Source: Ruania alba
GTDB taxonomy: Bacteria > Actinomycetota > Actinomycetes > Actinomycetales > Beutenbergiaceae
NCBI RefSeq assembly: GCF_900105765.1
Contig: NZ_FNTX01000002.1
Coordinates: 1,240,001-1,304,000, forward strand
Direction: 5' to 3'
DNA length: 64,000 nt
The notes under the pieces are model-generated. The model worked only from the letters and a program-made list of their open reading frames with translations. It searched no databases and was not told the DNA's origin. The stretch's first letter is position 1, and the number at the start of each line of letters is the position of its first letter. The position numbers and the translations under genes are program-made. Positions 8,985 through 19,061 of this stretch are shown here, piece after piece.

Positions 8985-11900
8985 ATGATCTCTCAGCCTT
9001 TCCGATTCCCGCGCGCAGTCCATGTCGGCACCGCGTCAGTGCTGATGCTCGCTCTCGCATCGGCACCCGCAGCAGCATCCGACCCGCCTCCCGAACCAGT
9101 AGCGGCATGGTCGTTCGACGCGGGATCGGGGGATGTCGTTGTCGATGAGACAGGAGGTGGCCACGACGGCGTGGTCGAGGGTGGAACGTGGGGACCTGGA
9201 CGCATCGGCGGCGGGCTGCATATCGACGGTTACGACGACGGCGTGCTCGTCGAGGACGAGTCCGCCGACCTCGGGATGGACGCGACGATGTCCATCGAGG
9301 CACGGATCAACCTCACTGATCAGGGCACAGTCCAGAAGATCGTCGAACGGGCCGGAAATTACGGCCTCCGCATCTCCGCGGACGGTCGGATCGGTTTCCG
9401 CTGGGAGGACCAGTGGAGGTTCAGCCAGCTCCTGGACTGGGAGGAAGGGCGTTGGTATCACGTCGCGGTGACCTACGACGGCGACGAGGTCACCTTCTAT
9501 CGCGATGGTGCGGCCCGGGGCACCGCCACGACGACGCGGACCGCCACGGTGGAACCGGGCACTGTCTACCTCGGTCGCGGCATACCGGACTGGGAACGGA
9601 CCCTGTACGGAACGCTCGACGAAGTGGCCCTGTACGACGAGGCGTTGACCGCGGACCAGGTTCGCGCCCACTATGACGCGGCGCCGGCGGAGACCGACCA
9701 GGCTCCGCAGATGGGTGCCGTCAGGATGTCCGCCGACCAGGTCGAGGCGCTGACCATGGTCGAGCTGACGGCCGACATCGACGCGTCCGTCGCGAACCCG
9801 GACGACCCGAATCTGATCGACGTGCAGGCGCAGGTTCGCCGACCAGGGGGTGAGGTGGTCACGGTTCCCGGATTCCTCTACCAGGACTTCCGGTTGGACG
9901 GGGAGCGCGTGGTCGAGTCCGGTGCCCCCGCCTGGACGGCGCGGTACACCCCACCCGAGCCCGGCACCTATCAGGTGCGGATGCACGTCACCACCGACGG
10001 GGGAGCGGCGGCATCCCCGTGGCAGGACCTGAGCGTGACTCCCGCCGCCGACGATGCGCGGGGATTCGTCACGGTCAACCCGGACAACCCGCGGTACTTC
10101 CAGTTCGAGCGCACCGCAGAGACGTTCTTCCCGATGGGGGTCAACCTCGACATCCCGGTGCTCACCCGGCTCGGTAACCATCACGCAGAACCGGACTCGC
10201 GCTATCACGGGCTCTTCGGCGACGACATCACCAGCCCGGCCGAGGGGGCTTCCCCGGAGAATCTCTATGCGGTCTACGACGAATACCGCCGCGCCATCGT
10301 CTCCCTCGCGGAAGCCGGAGGGAACGCCGTGCGACTACGCCTGGACTCGTGGTGGCTGCCGCTCGAGATCGACTCCGATCACCCGATCCCGGGATACCCG
10401 GACGGCGTGCCCGGGTTCGACGTCGGCCGGTACCACGCCGCCAACGCATGGATCGCCGACCAGGTGGTCGAGCTCGCCGAACAGCACGGCCTCTATGTCA
10501 CTCCGGTGACCTGGAACCAGCACAGCCCGTGGGGTGGGTCGGCGTACGCGACACCTGGGGGTGAGAATGAGCAGCTGACCGACCGCCGTCTCCGGTACCA
10601 GGTGGCCCGATGGAGCTACAGCACGCACATGTACGGATGGTCATTCTTCAACGAGACCCGCCTCGACATGACCACTCCGTTCTACACCGAGGCCATCGAG
10701 GACCTCCGCGCTACCGACCCCAACCCGCACCTCGTGTTCAACTCCTACACGCCGATCGATCAGGAGGTCGAGCACGCATACCGGTGCGATGACGACGAGG
10801 ACGAGCTCAAGGACTGCTGGGGCGAGGGGGTCTTCCTGGACAAAGCCGAGTTCGCGCCGGGGAACGACATGCCGCTCGTGCTGGAGGAGTACGGCAAGAA
10901 GTGGTACTTCCGCTACCCGGTTGACGATGATCCGAACGGGTACAAGGCGCATGAGGGCCTCTGGGCATCGATCATGGGGCACCGGAGCGGGGCGCTGTAC
11001 TGGTGGCAGTACACCCATCTCGGTCCGCTCGATCTGTACGACGAGGTCTATGGTGCCGCGGCGGCATTCCTCAGCGATGTCGAGTTGGGCGACTACCAGT
11101 GGGAAGCGGCTGAGCTCACCCAGACCAGCGGTCCGGGCGGTCTGCAGTACTTCGGGATGACGCACGCCGGGCCCACCGCGGGCGATCGGCCGAACGGGAC
11201 GGACGGTCCACGAGCGTTGTTGTGGGTGGTGCGGACGCCGAGCGACGAGTACGTCGATCGAGCTGCGGTGGACGGTAATGAGTTCACCCTCGCAGGGACG
11301 GTTCCAGGCTCCTACCGGGTCGAGTGGATCGACACCTGGACCGGTGAGCACGTCGACACGCAGACGGTGCGGTCGACCGACGGCGATGTGCCCATCGAGG
11401 TCCCGGACGGGGTCACCCGCGATATCGCCGCACAGGTGTACGGTCCGCTGGGCGAGATGTCGATGGAGATCGTCGCGCCCACGCAGGAGTACCTCGCCGG
11501 ACAGACCACGCGCGTTGAGGTGACCTTCACGAACACCAATGCGATGCCTGGCGCGGAAGCGGTGGAGCTCATGCTGGAGGCGCCAGAGGGCTGGGACGTC
11601 GCCACCGTGCCGCAGGCGGAGGAGTCGACGGATTCACCCCTGCTCATGCCGGGAGAAGGCGTCCAGGCAGCGTTCGACGTGACCGCGCCGGATACGGGCT
11701 ATGCGGGGGATCTGCACCTGACCGCTGCGGCGGAGTACCGCCACCAGGGCCACGAGCGCAGGCAGCACGCCACGATGGAGGTTCGCTATGCCGGCGACCT
11801 TCCACCTGAGGAGGCGTTCGGATCTGTCCAGCCACCGCTGGAGACCTTCGCGTCGACGGATGCGAGATTCGGGCAGCGCGGGAACACCTTCCTGGTGGCC

Positions 11901-12380
11901 GCCAGCGGTGGTCGCATCTGGGAGTCCGTCAACGAGTTCGGCGCCATCTACCTCGATGAAGCGGCCGGACCGTCGACGTCGGTCACCACCACGGTCGCCT
12001 ACCAGCAGAACACCCACGAGGCCGCACGTGCCGGCCTGATGCTCAGGAATGATATCTCCGGCGAAGAATCGCCGACCGGGTATGTGCTGGTGGCCGCCAC
12101 CGCCGGGCGTGGCTACGTGATGAACGTCGATATCGACGGAGACGGTGGGATGGACCGGAGCTATCGCACCGGCACGACCACCTACCCAGCCCGCCTGATG
12201 CTCGAACGTGACGGCGACCAGGTCACCGGCTACTACGCCGAGGGTGATGGTCTGTGGCAGCAGATCGCCACCGTCGAGATCGTCGGAGCCGCCGAGGAGC
12301 AGGATGTGGGACTGTTCGTCACCGCGAACAATGCCGAGGCGACGAGTAGGGCCGATTTCATCGACTCCCGGATCGAGTGA
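8985..12380 (+). CDS. Large exported multidomain glycosidase-like protein (LamG + clan GH-A barrel + NEW3)
   Basis: 1131 residues from the ATG at 8985, which follows AAGGAAGG; the frame is open back to 8931 without a better start. Sec signal peptide about residues 1-32 (PAAASD cut). Residues ~35-235 form a LamG/concanavalin-like domain (AAWSFDAGSGDVVVDETGG ... DEVALYDEALTADQVRAHYD). Next comes an Ig-like region resembling DUF5060, then a TIM-barrel region ~375-720 with FFNE (Glu557) and LVLEEYG (Glu634/635), which match the acid/base and nucleophile positions of clan GH-A glycosidases. Residues ~825-930 look like an NPCBM-associated NEW3 domain, and the last ~190 another concanavalin-like domain. 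The activity cannot be assigned to a GH family from sequence alone. Confidence 0.85.
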   Translation: MISQPFRFPRAVHVGTASVLMLALASAPAAASDPPPEPVAAWSFDAGSGDVVVDETGGGHDGVVEGGTWGPGRIGGGLHIDGYDDGVLVEDESADLGMDATMSIEARINLTDQGTVQKIVERAGNYGLRISADGRIGFRWEDQWRFSQLLDWEEGRWYHVAVTYDGDEVTFYRDGAARGTATTTRTATVEPGTVYLGRGIPDWERTLYGTLDEVALYDEALTADQVRAHYDAAPAETDQAPQMGAVRMSADQVEALTMVELTADIDASVANPDDPNLIDVQAQVRRPGGEVVTVPGFLYQDFRLDGERVVESGAPAWTARYTPPEPGTYQVRMHVTTDGGAAASPWQDLSVTPAADDARGFVTVNPDNPRYFQFERTAETFFPMGVNLDIPVLTRLGNHHAEPDSRYHGLFGDDITSPAEGASPENLYAVYDEYRRAIVSLAEAGGNAVRLRLDSWWLPLEIDSDHPIPGYPDGVPGFDVGRYHAANAWIADQVVELAEQHGLYVTPVTWNQHSPWGGSAYATPGGENEQLTDRRLRYQVARWSYSTHMYGWSFFNETRLDMTTPFYTEAIEDLRATDPNPHLVFNSYTPIDQEVEHAYRCDDDEDELKDCWGEGVFLDKAEFAPGNDMPLVLEEYGKKWYFRYPVDDDPNGYKAHEGLWASIMGHRSGALYWWQYTHLGPLDLYDEVYGAAAAFLSDVELGDYQWEAAELTQTSGPGGLQYFGMTHAGPTAGDRPNGTDGPRALLWVVRTPSDEYVDRAAVDGNEFTLAGTVPGSYRVEWIDTWTGEHVDTQTVRSTDGDVPIEVPDGVTRDIAAQVYGPLGEMSMEIVAPTQEYLAGQTTRVEVTFTNTNAMPGAEAVELMLEAPEGWDVATVPQAEESTDSPLLMPGEGVQAAFDVTAPDTGYAGDLHLTAAAEYRHQGHERRQHATMEVRYAGDLPPEEAFGSVQPPLETFASTDARFGQRGNTFLVAASGGRIWESVNEFGAIYLDEAAGPSTSVTTTVAYQQNTHEAARAGLMLRNDISGEESPTGYVLVAATAGRGYVMNVDIDGDGGMDRSYRTGTTTYPARLMLERDGDQVTGYYAEGDGLWQQIATVEIVGAAEEQDVGLFVTANNAEATSRADFIDSRIE

Positions 12381-12718
12381 CCGACAGCGTTCCGGCCACC
12401 ACGCTCAGCGACCATCCCACTGATTGGATTCCACGATGAATGCCAGTTCCCGCCCGAGCCGACCGAGTCGCCGAGGCCCGGCTGGCCACGTTCGCCCCGT
12501 TGCGGATCTTGACCACCAGGGCACATGGGATGAGTCGACGCGCTCTGTAGACGCCATCGGGACGGGTGTGCCATGATCCTGGCAGCTCGTTTTACGATCG
12601 ACCAATTCTCGTAGCACGCGTGACCAAGACTTCCGGTGCGACTGGGCGCGCCGGCAGCCTGCGTCAGGGGATCGACGTGCCTCGATCGCCATGACGCTGA
12701 TCTCCGGGGGAGACTCAA
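12381..12718. other. 338-base intergenic region, no gene seen
   Basis: Between the large glycosidase-like gene and the giant surface protein. It contains an AT-richer patch (about 12585-12615, TCGTTTTACGATCGACCAATT) that may hold the promoter of the downstream gene, but no convincing -35/-10 pair. A minus-strand open frame across it (about 12405-12791) is arginine/serine-rich, lacks a ribosome binding site and overlaps the next gene, so I do not call it. Confidence 0.5.
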
Positions 12719-15700
12719 GTGAAGAACGTATCCGCAACGTCTGCGGGCAGGCCCAGGTTCTACCGCGCACTCTCGGCAGTGTGCAGCGCACTGCTGGTCT
12801 CGGCCGGTCTGATCGCTTCCGGCTCTGCCGCTGCGGCGGCCGATGCCACGGTGACCAGCGGCGTTGAGCTCACCGACGCCTTCGACTGTGACGGTGAGCA
12901 GAGCTGCACGGTCACGGTCGGCGCGGACGTCACCTCCAGCGTCGGGCCCGAGGTGGCTGACGGACGAACCGTGACCCTGGACCTGGCTGGGCATGCGGTA
13001 GCGATCACCGGCCAGCGTGACCATGCCGGGATCGGTGTGCCATCGGGGGCCACACTGGTGATCGAGGACAGCGTGGGTGGCGCCGCTCTAACCACCAACG
13101 GCGGAGACTTCGGCGCCGGGATCGGCGGCAACTTCAACGAGAGCGCCGGCTCGATCACGATCAATGGTGGCGAGGTGGAGTCAGTTGGCGGCGGGCTAGC
13201 GGCCGGGATCGGCGGAGGGCGCAACGGTGCCGGCGGTGACGTGACGATCGGGTCCGGAGCGGCAGTCACTGCGTCCGGGGCCTCAGCTACCTCCACAGCC
13301 CTGGGTCCCGGTTCCGGGGCCGAGGGGCTCGGGTCGCTGAGCAATGCCGGCACGCTGACGATCCCGGGCGAGAGCTACGTCGTCATCCCCGACGGGGTGA
13401 GCGTGACCAACTCCGGCACGATCACCGGCGAAGGCACGATCAGCAACCAGGGTGCGATCGCGAACACCGGCACCGTGGACTTGAGCACCCTGACCGTAAC
13501 CGGGCACAACTACTCGATCACCTTCGATGCCAATGGCGGCACCGATGCCCCGGAGGGGTTCCCGGTGTTTGCCACGACGATGGAGGCGGGTGCGAAGTCC
13601 CTCCCCAGCGAACAACCGACCTGGCCTGCTCACGGTTTCACCGGCTGGTACCTGTCCTCAGCCGGTGACGGGCAGCCGGTCACCGAGCGGACCGAGCTGA
13701 CCTCTCAATCGAGAACGATCACCTTCTACGCCGGCTGGGAGCAGCTGCCGGAGAGCCAGGTCACGGTCATCTCCGGAACGAACCCGGCGACGGACAGCGA
13801 CACGGTCACGTTCACCGCCACCGTCGACCCGGTACCCACCGGCGGCACCGTCGCATTCGTCGACCGCGACACGGTGATCGAGGACTGCGCCGCAGTCCCG
13901 GTGGACGCCTCCGGCACCGCGACCTGCGCGCCGAGCGGACTCGATGCGGGCGAGTACGTGATAACCGGGCAGTTCTCCGGCACGGAGAGCGTCTCCGCCA
14001 GCACCTCCGACCAGTTGCTGCAGGTGGTCTACTCCACCCGCACCGGTGACGTAGTCGCTTGGGGAGCCAACGTTCACGATGGCGGATATGACGTCCCCGC
14101 GCCCGATCATGCCGGGCAGATCGACGTCCCGACGGGCCTGGACGACGTCATCGCTGTGGCGGCCGGAAGTGATCACAGCCTGGCGTTGACCGCGGCCGGA
14201 ACGATCGTCGGCTGGGGCGGCAACCGGGCCGGCGAGACCGACGTACCGACAAGTGCGAGTGATGTGGTGGCGATCGCCGCCGGCTCGCAGTACAGCACGG
14301 CGTTGCGTTCCGACGGCACCGTGGTGGCTTGGGGTCGCAACGACCTCGGTCAGACCGACGTGCCCGCGGGCCTGAGCGATGTGGTGGCGATCGCCGCCGG
14401 GGACTTCCATGCCGCCGCGTTGAAGACAGACGGCAGCGTTGTCGTCTGGGGATACAACAACGCCGGTCAGCAGGCCGTTCCGGATGACCTGTTCGCCACC
14501 CAGATCTCTGCCGGGACCTTCCATTCCTACGCCATGACCCCACAGGGTGCTGTGGTCGGGTGGGGTGACTTCGCCCGCGGCCAGCTCAGCCCGCCGGACG
14601 GGCTCGCCGAAGCGACTCAGGTCGAGGCCGGTGGAGTGTGGAGTCTGGCACTGACGGGCGGGTCCCTCGTGGCGTGGGGTGAGGGCAACTCCGGGCAGAC
14701 GAACGCGCCCGACCTGAATGATGCCGTCGAGATCTCTGCCGGCTGGTACCACGGTGTGGCCCGCCTGGACGGCGGCACAGTGGTCGCCTGGGGCGATGAC
14801 TCGGCACAACAGCTGAGTGTGCCGGACGGCCTCGAGCGGGTCTACGCCCTCTCCGCCGGCGGAGCGCACACGCTCGCGCTGGAGTGGACCCCGCCGGTGG
14901 TCAACATCGTGACCACGACCTCGCTGACCTCCTCGGCCAACCCGTCCACCGCGGGCGAGGAGGTCACCTTCACCGCCGACGTCGTCTCGAACCCCCGCGG
15001 CGGCAGCGTCACCTTCACCGACGGGTCGACCACCCTCTGCGGGGATGTCCCGATCGATGCCGACACCGGAGAAGCTACCTGCGCCCACACCTTCACCACC
15101 GACGGCAGCCACTCGATCACCGCGGAGTTCCCCGGCTTCGAGCAGTACCTCGCCTCCACCTCGGATCCGCTCACGCAGCAGGTGGGCCCCGAGGTGACCG
15201 CGCCGAGTATCACCACCGAGTCCCTCCCCAGCGGCACGGTCGGCACCCCTTACGAGACGACGCTGGCAGCCACCGGCGGGACTCCGCCCTATACCTGGGA
15301 CGTCGACGGCGACCTCCCACCAGGACTGCACCTGAGCGGGACCATGATTTCCGGCGAGCCGACGTCGACCGGCAGCTGGGCCTTCACCGTCACTGTGACG
15401 GATGCGAACAGCCAGCAGGACAGCCAGGAGCTGACCGTCACGATTGACGATGCCTCCTTCTCTCCGGAGCGATCCACGGTGACTGCCTCACCTAGCTCGG
15501 TGCGCGCCGACGGCGCGGCGACCTCCACGATCACGGTCGCGCTGCTGGACGCGGACTCGAGCCCGGTGGCCGGTCAGGAGGTGACGCTGACTGCGAGTGG
15601 GGGCAGTTCCGCGGTGTCGGCGCCGAGCGGTGCCTCGGATGCCGACGGTCAGGTCACCTTCACGGTGACGGACACGGTCGCTGAGCAGGTCACTTACACC

Positions 15701-18337
15701 GCCACGGCAGGTGGCGTCGAGATCGCGCAGACCGCACAGGTCACGTTCACCGCGGGCCCGGTGTCTGCTTCGGCTTCCACGGTGACGGCGTCGCCGACGT
15801 CGGCGGTGGCCGATGGCGAGGACGCTTCGACGATCACCGTTACCGCGCTGGACGCGAACGGCAACCCGCTGGCGGACCAGCTGGTCTCACTGACGGGCAC
15901 TGGCAGCACCGAGATCCGCGAGGACACCCAGTTCACTGACGATGATGGAATCGCGGCATTCGTCGTGACCGACACGGTGGCCGAGCAGGTCACCTACACC
16001 GCCACCGTCGAGGGCCTGACGCTGGTCCAATCCGCGACGGTCACGTTCACCGCCGGCGCTGTCTCCGCCGTGCGCTCCACGGTCATGGCCACTCCCGAGT
16101 CGGTCGTCGCCGACGGCGAAACCTCCTCGACGGTCACGGTCACGGTCACGGATGCGAACGGCAACCCGCTGGCCGGTGCGAATGTGAGCCTGGCCGCCGG
16201 TGGTGGCAGCTCGACCATCTCCGCGGCTAGCGGCCCGGCAGGCGGCGATGGTGTGGTCACGTTCACGGTCACCAACACAGTGGCGGAGCAGGTTGCCTAC
16301 ACCGCCTCCGTGGGCGAGGTCGAGATCGCGCAGACCGCGACTGTCACGTTCACCGCCGGGGACGTCTCCGCCTCGGTGTCGACCATGACCGCGTCGCCCA
16401 CCTCCGTCGTCGCCGACGGCGAGAGCACCTCGACTATCACCGTCACCGTGTTGGACGCGAACCAGAACCCGGTTGTGGGTCACTCGGTGAGTCTTGCGGC
16501 CGGCTCCGGCAGCTCAGAGGTCTCCGAACCCGGCGGCCTTTCCGACGCCGATGGTGTGGTCACGTTCACCGTGACGAACACTGTGGCGGAGCAGGTCACC
16601 TACACCGCTACCGCCGGGCAGACCGAACTTGCCCAGACGGCCGCGGTGAACTTCACCCCCGGTCCGGTCTCGGCCGAACTGTCCACGGTCACCGCAGAGC
16701 CGTCCTCCGTGGTCGCCGACGGCGTCGCTCAAGCGGCGATCATTGTCACCCTCCGCGACGCATTCGACAACCCGATCGTCAACCAACACGTGGCGCTGGC
16801 CGCCGACAGCACGACCGTGGTGTTCGCCCCCGGATCGGTGACCTCGGAGGGCGTGACCACCGTCCTGGTGTCCAACACGGTGGCCGAGCAGGTCACCTTC
16901 ACCGCCAGCGCCGGTGGGGTCGAGGTCGCGCAGACGGCACGAGTGCTGTTCACGCCGGGCGCAGTCTCCGTCAGCGACTCCACGCTGACCGCCGAGCCGA
17001 GCACCGTTGTCGCCGACGGCGAGAGCGCCTCAACCATCACCGCTGTGCTCCTGGACAGCCAGGGCAACCCTGTCCCGGAGCAGACGGTGACCCTGGTGGC
17101 CGATGGTGGCAACTCGGTGATCTCCCCGGCCGAGGCCACCTCCGCCACCGACGGCACGGTCGCCTTCACCGTGACCGACACGACCGCCGAACAGGTGACC
17201 TACAGCGCCCAGGTGCGTACCGCCGTCGCCAACGCCCGGGTGCTCCTGCTCGCCGATGCGGACCTGACCCTCCAGGCGACCGCCACCGTGACCTTCATCG
17301 CGGGTGAGGTCTCGGCCAGCGACTCGACGCTGACCGCCCAGCCGACCACTGCGCTGGCTGACGGGACGAGCACCTCGACGATCACGGCCACGCTCCTGGA
17401 CGCCCAGGGCAACGCCGTCGCCGGCGAGGAGGTGAGCCTGACCGCGGACGGGGGCAGCTCGGAGATCACCGAGACGACCGGTACCTCCGCCGAGGACGGC
17501 ACGGTCACCTTCGAGGTCACGAACGAGGTGGCCGAGCAGGTCACCTACCGGGCGAGCGTGGGCGAGCTCGAGCTCGAGCCGCGCGTCACGGTGACGTTCG
17601 TGTCCGAACCGAGTGCGCCGCTGAACCCGGGCGTGAGCGCCGGTGACGCCCAGGTCGAGCTCACCTGGGACACCCCGGCCAGCGATGGCGAGTCCCCGCT
17701 GCTCGGCTACCAGGTCTACCGATCCACCGAGGCAGGCGAACGCGGGACGTTGCTGACGACCGACGGGCCGCTGGAAGCCGCCGCGTACATTGACACCGCC
17801 GTGGAGAACCGCACCACGTACTACTACGCGATCACCGCCGTCAACGCGATCGGTGAGGGCCCGGCCGCGGAGCCGGTCGAGGCGACCCCGTTCGCCCCGC
17901 TCCTCGTCACCACGGAGCAACTGCCCGGGGGCCAGGAAGGCGTGGCCTACTCCGCGGAGCTGGCGGCCACCGGCGGTCTGGTCGCGGACTACACCTGGAC
18001 CCTGGTGGCCGGCGCCCTGCCGCCGGGGCTGGAGCTGAGCGGCGACGGGATGATCACCGGGACACCGACCAGCGCCGGCGAGTATGCCTTCACGATCGGC
18101 GTGAACAATCCGGCGCAAGCAGATCTGGTGATCGTGGTAGAGCCGGCCGATGTGCTGGCGCCGGTACCGGACGAGCCGCCGGCCGAGCCTGAGGCGCCCG
18201 AGGGTGCAGCGGATCTGCCCAGCACCGGAAGTAGCCCGGGCCCGCCGATCGGTCTGGCCGCGCTCGGCATCATGGCAGGTCTCGCCCTGCTCGGGTTGCG
18301 CGCCGTGCTCGGCCGGAGGCGTGGGTCGGCAGGCTAG
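12719..18337 (+). CDS. Giant cell-wall-anchored surface protein: RCC1-like propeller, Ig-like repeats, LPxTG
   Basis: 1872 residues, GTG start at 12719 preceded by GGGGGAGA. Signal peptide ~1-40, then a G/N-rich beta region (~40-250), an InlB-type B-repeat (YSITFDANGGTDAPEG, ~264-340) and a bacterial Ig-like domain. Residues ~441-723 contain seven RCC1-like blades, each with a VVAWG-type strand and AIAAG..H..AL motif, enough for a closed propeller. After another Ig-like and a putative-Ig (He_PIG) domain come seven ~100-residue invasin/Big_1-like repeats (914-1630), an FN3 domain, a second He_PIG domain, and a sorting signal: LPSTG at 1833, hydrophobic segment, and RRRGSAG tail. Expected to be linked to peptidoglycan by a sortase; role probably adhesion or glycan binding. 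A two-component system lies convergently just downstream. Confidence 0.9.
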   Translation: MKNVSATSAGRPRFYRALSAVCSALLVSAGLIASGSAAAAADATVTSGVELTDAFDCDGEQSCTVTVGADVTSSVGPEVADGRTVTLDLAGHAVAITGQRDHAGIGVPSGATLVIEDSVGGAALTTNGGDFGAGIGGNFNESAGSITINGGEVESVGGGLAAGIGGGRNGAGGDVTIGSGAAVTASGASATSTALGPGSGAEGLGSLSNAGTLTIPGESYVVIPDGVSVTNSGTITGEGTISNQGAIANTGTVDLSTLTVTGHNYSITFDANGGTDAPEGFPVFATTMEAGAKSLPSEQPTWPAHGFTGWYLSSAGDGQPVTERTELTSQSRTITFYAGWEQLPESQVTVISGTNPATDSDTVTFTATVDPVPTGGTVAFVDRDTVIEDCAAVPVDASGTATCAPSGLDAGEYVITGQFSGTESVSASTSDQLLQVVYSTRTGDVVAWGANVHDGGYDVPAPDHAGQIDVPTGLDDVIAVAAGSDHSLALTAAGTIVGWGGNRAGETDVPTSASDVVAIAAGSQYSTALRSDGTVVAWGRNDLGQTDVPAGLSDVVAIAAGDFHAAALKTDGSVVVWGYNNAGQQAVPDDLFATQISAGTFHSYAMTPQGAVVGWGDFARGQLSPPDGLAEATQVEAGGVWSLALTGGSLVAWGEGNSGQTNAPDLNDAVEISAGWYHGVARLDGGTVVAWGDDSAQQLSVPDGLERVYALSAGGAHTLALEWTPPVVNIVTTTSLTSSANPSTAGEEVTFTADVVSNPRGGSVTFTDGSTTLCGDVPIDADTGEATCAHTFTTDGSHSITAEFPGFEQYLASTSDPLTQQVGPEVTAPSITTESLPSGTVGTPYETTLAATGGTPPYTWDVDGDLPPGLHLSGTMISGEPTSTGSWAFTVTVTDANSQQDSQELTVTIDDASFSPERSTVTASPSSVRADGAATSTITVALLDADSSPVAGQEVTLTASGGSSAVSAPSGASDADGQVTFTVTDTVAEQVTYTATAGGVEIAQTAQVTFTAGPVSASASTVTASPTSAVADGEDASTITVTALDANGNPLADQLVSLTGTGSTEIREDTQFTDDDGIAAFVVTDTVAEQVTYTATVEGLTLVQSATVTFTAGAVSAVRSTVMATPESVVADGETSSTVTVTVTDANGNPLAGANVSLAAGGGSSTISAASGPAGGDGVVTFTVTNTVAEQVAYTASVGEVEIAQTATVTFTAGDVSASVSTMTASPTSVVADGESTSTITVTVLDANQNPVVGHSVSLAAGSGSSEVSEPGGLSDADGVVTFTVTNTVAEQVTYTATAGQTELAQTAAVNFTPGPVSAELSTVTAEPSSVVADGVAQAAIIVTLRDAFDNPIVNQHVALAADSTTVVFAPGSVTSEGVTTVLVSNTVAEQVTFTASAGGVEVAQTARVLFTPGAVSVSDSTLTAEPSTVVADGESASTITAVLLDSQGNPVPEQTVTLVADGGNSVISPAEATSATDGTVAFTVTDTTAEQVTYSAQVRTAVANARVLLLADADLTLQATATVTFIAGEVSASDSTLTAQPTTALADGTSTSTITATLLDAQGNAVAGEEVSLTADGGSSEITETTGTSAEDGTVTFEVTNEVAEQVTYRASVGELELEPRVTVTFVSEPSAPLNPGVSAGDAQVELTWDTPASDGESPLLGYQVYRSTEAGERGTLLTTDGPLEAAAYIDTAVENRTTYYYAITAVNAIGEGPAAEPVEATPFAPLLVTTEQLPGGQEGVAYSAELAATGGLVADYTWTLVAGALPPGLELSGDGMITGTPTSAGEYAFTIGVNNPAQADLVIVVEPADVLAPVPDEPPAEPEAPEGAADLPSTGSSPGPPIGLAALGIMAGLALLGLRAVLGRRRGSAG
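15458..17608 (+). repeat. Seven tandem ~300-base repeats encoding Big_1/invasin-like domains
   Basis: Units begin at 15458, 15761, 16061, 16364, 16667, 16964 and 17309, giving periods of 303, 300, 303, 303, 297, 345 and 300 bases. Each unit encodes VSxSxSTxTAxPxSVVADG ... VAEQVTYTA ... TVTFTAG. Unit 6 is longer by about 15 residues (VRTAVANARVLLLADADLTL), an insertion in the last strand. Conserved motifs at both DNA and protein level suggest expansion by recombination. Confidence 0.9.
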
Positions 18338-18377
18338 GGCGGAGGTCATGGCCGCACGCGGGAGGGCAAGGTATCGG

Positions 18378-19061
18378 CTACGCCTGAGGTTTCCGCACCG
18401 GTTCGGTGAGCCCCGCCTCCCGCGCCACGATCGCCGCCTGCACCCGGGACCGGCAACCGAGTTTCGCGAGCACCCGGGAGACGTGCGACTTGGTGGTCGC
18501 CTCCGTGATGTGCAACGCCCGGCTGATCTCCTGGTTCGACCAGCCGCGGCCGATACAGGCCAGGACCTCGCACTCGCGGGAGGTGAGGTCGCCGAACTGA
18601 TCGGGCTCGCCGGCCTCGGTCCCCTCACCAGAACCCGGGCGGGAGGCGACGAAGGCGTCCAGGAGAGTGCGGGTGACCTCCGGGGCGATCACGCCCTCAC
18701 CCGCCCCCACCCGTCGCACCGCATCCACCAGCGACGGGCCGTCGGTTGTCTTGAGCAGGAACCCGGCGGCACCGGCACGCAGCGCGGCCAGCACGTACTC
18801 GTCCAGGTCGAAGGTGGTCAGGACGAGCACGTGGGACGAGGCGGCGGCGACGATCGCCTCGGTCGCCTGCACGCCGTCCATCCGGGGCATCCGGATGTCC
18901 ATCAGCACCACATCGGGTCGCAGGGCACGGGCGTTCGCCACGGCGGCTTCGCCGTCGGCCGCCTCGCCGACCACCTCGATCCCCGGGTCGGTCTCGAGCA
19001 GCATCCTTAACCCGGCGCGCACGGCCCCGTGGTCGTCGGCGAGGAGCACGCGAATCGTCAT
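18378..19061 (-). CDS. LuxR/NarL-family response regulator
   Basis: 227 residues. N-terminal receiver domain with acidic pair Asp9/Asp10 (LLADDHGAVRAGL), phosphoacceptor Asp55 in VVLMDIRMPRMDG, and the switch residues VLVLTTFDLDEYV. C-terminal GerE-type helix-turn-helix (LTSRECEVLACIGRGWSNQEISRAL, then TTKSHVSRVLAKL). It overlaps the histidine-kinase stop/start by four bases, so the pair is one operon. Typical NarL/DesR-like actinobacterial two-component system; the signal and regulon are not visible. It converges on the giant surface-protein gene. Confidence 0.95.
   Translation of the reverse strand: MTIRVLLADDHGAVRAGLRMLLETDPGIEVVGEAADGEAAVANARALRPDVVLMDIRMPRMDGVQATEAIVAAASSHVLVLTTFDLDEYVLAALRAGAAGFLLKTTDGPSLVDAVRRVGAGEGVIAPEVTRTLLDAFVASRPGSGEGTEAGEPDQFGDLTSRECEVLACIGRGWSNQEISRALHITEATTKSHVSRVLAKLGCRSRVQAAIVAREAGLTEPVRKPQA

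Noticed and set aside
12405-12791. A 128-residue minus-strand frame covering the gap before the giant surface protein
   Set aside because: No ribosome binding site, no recognisable family and overlap with the next gene's start.
13658-15331. A 557-residue minus-strand open frame inside the giant surface protein
   Set aside because: Antisense shadow of repetitive high-GC coding DNA; the plus-strand frame has coherent RCC1 and Ig-like repeats.
15458-17608. A CRISPR-like or satellite array
   Set aside because: The ~300-base periodicity is protein-coding in one continuous frame and lacks short identical repeats with unique spacers.
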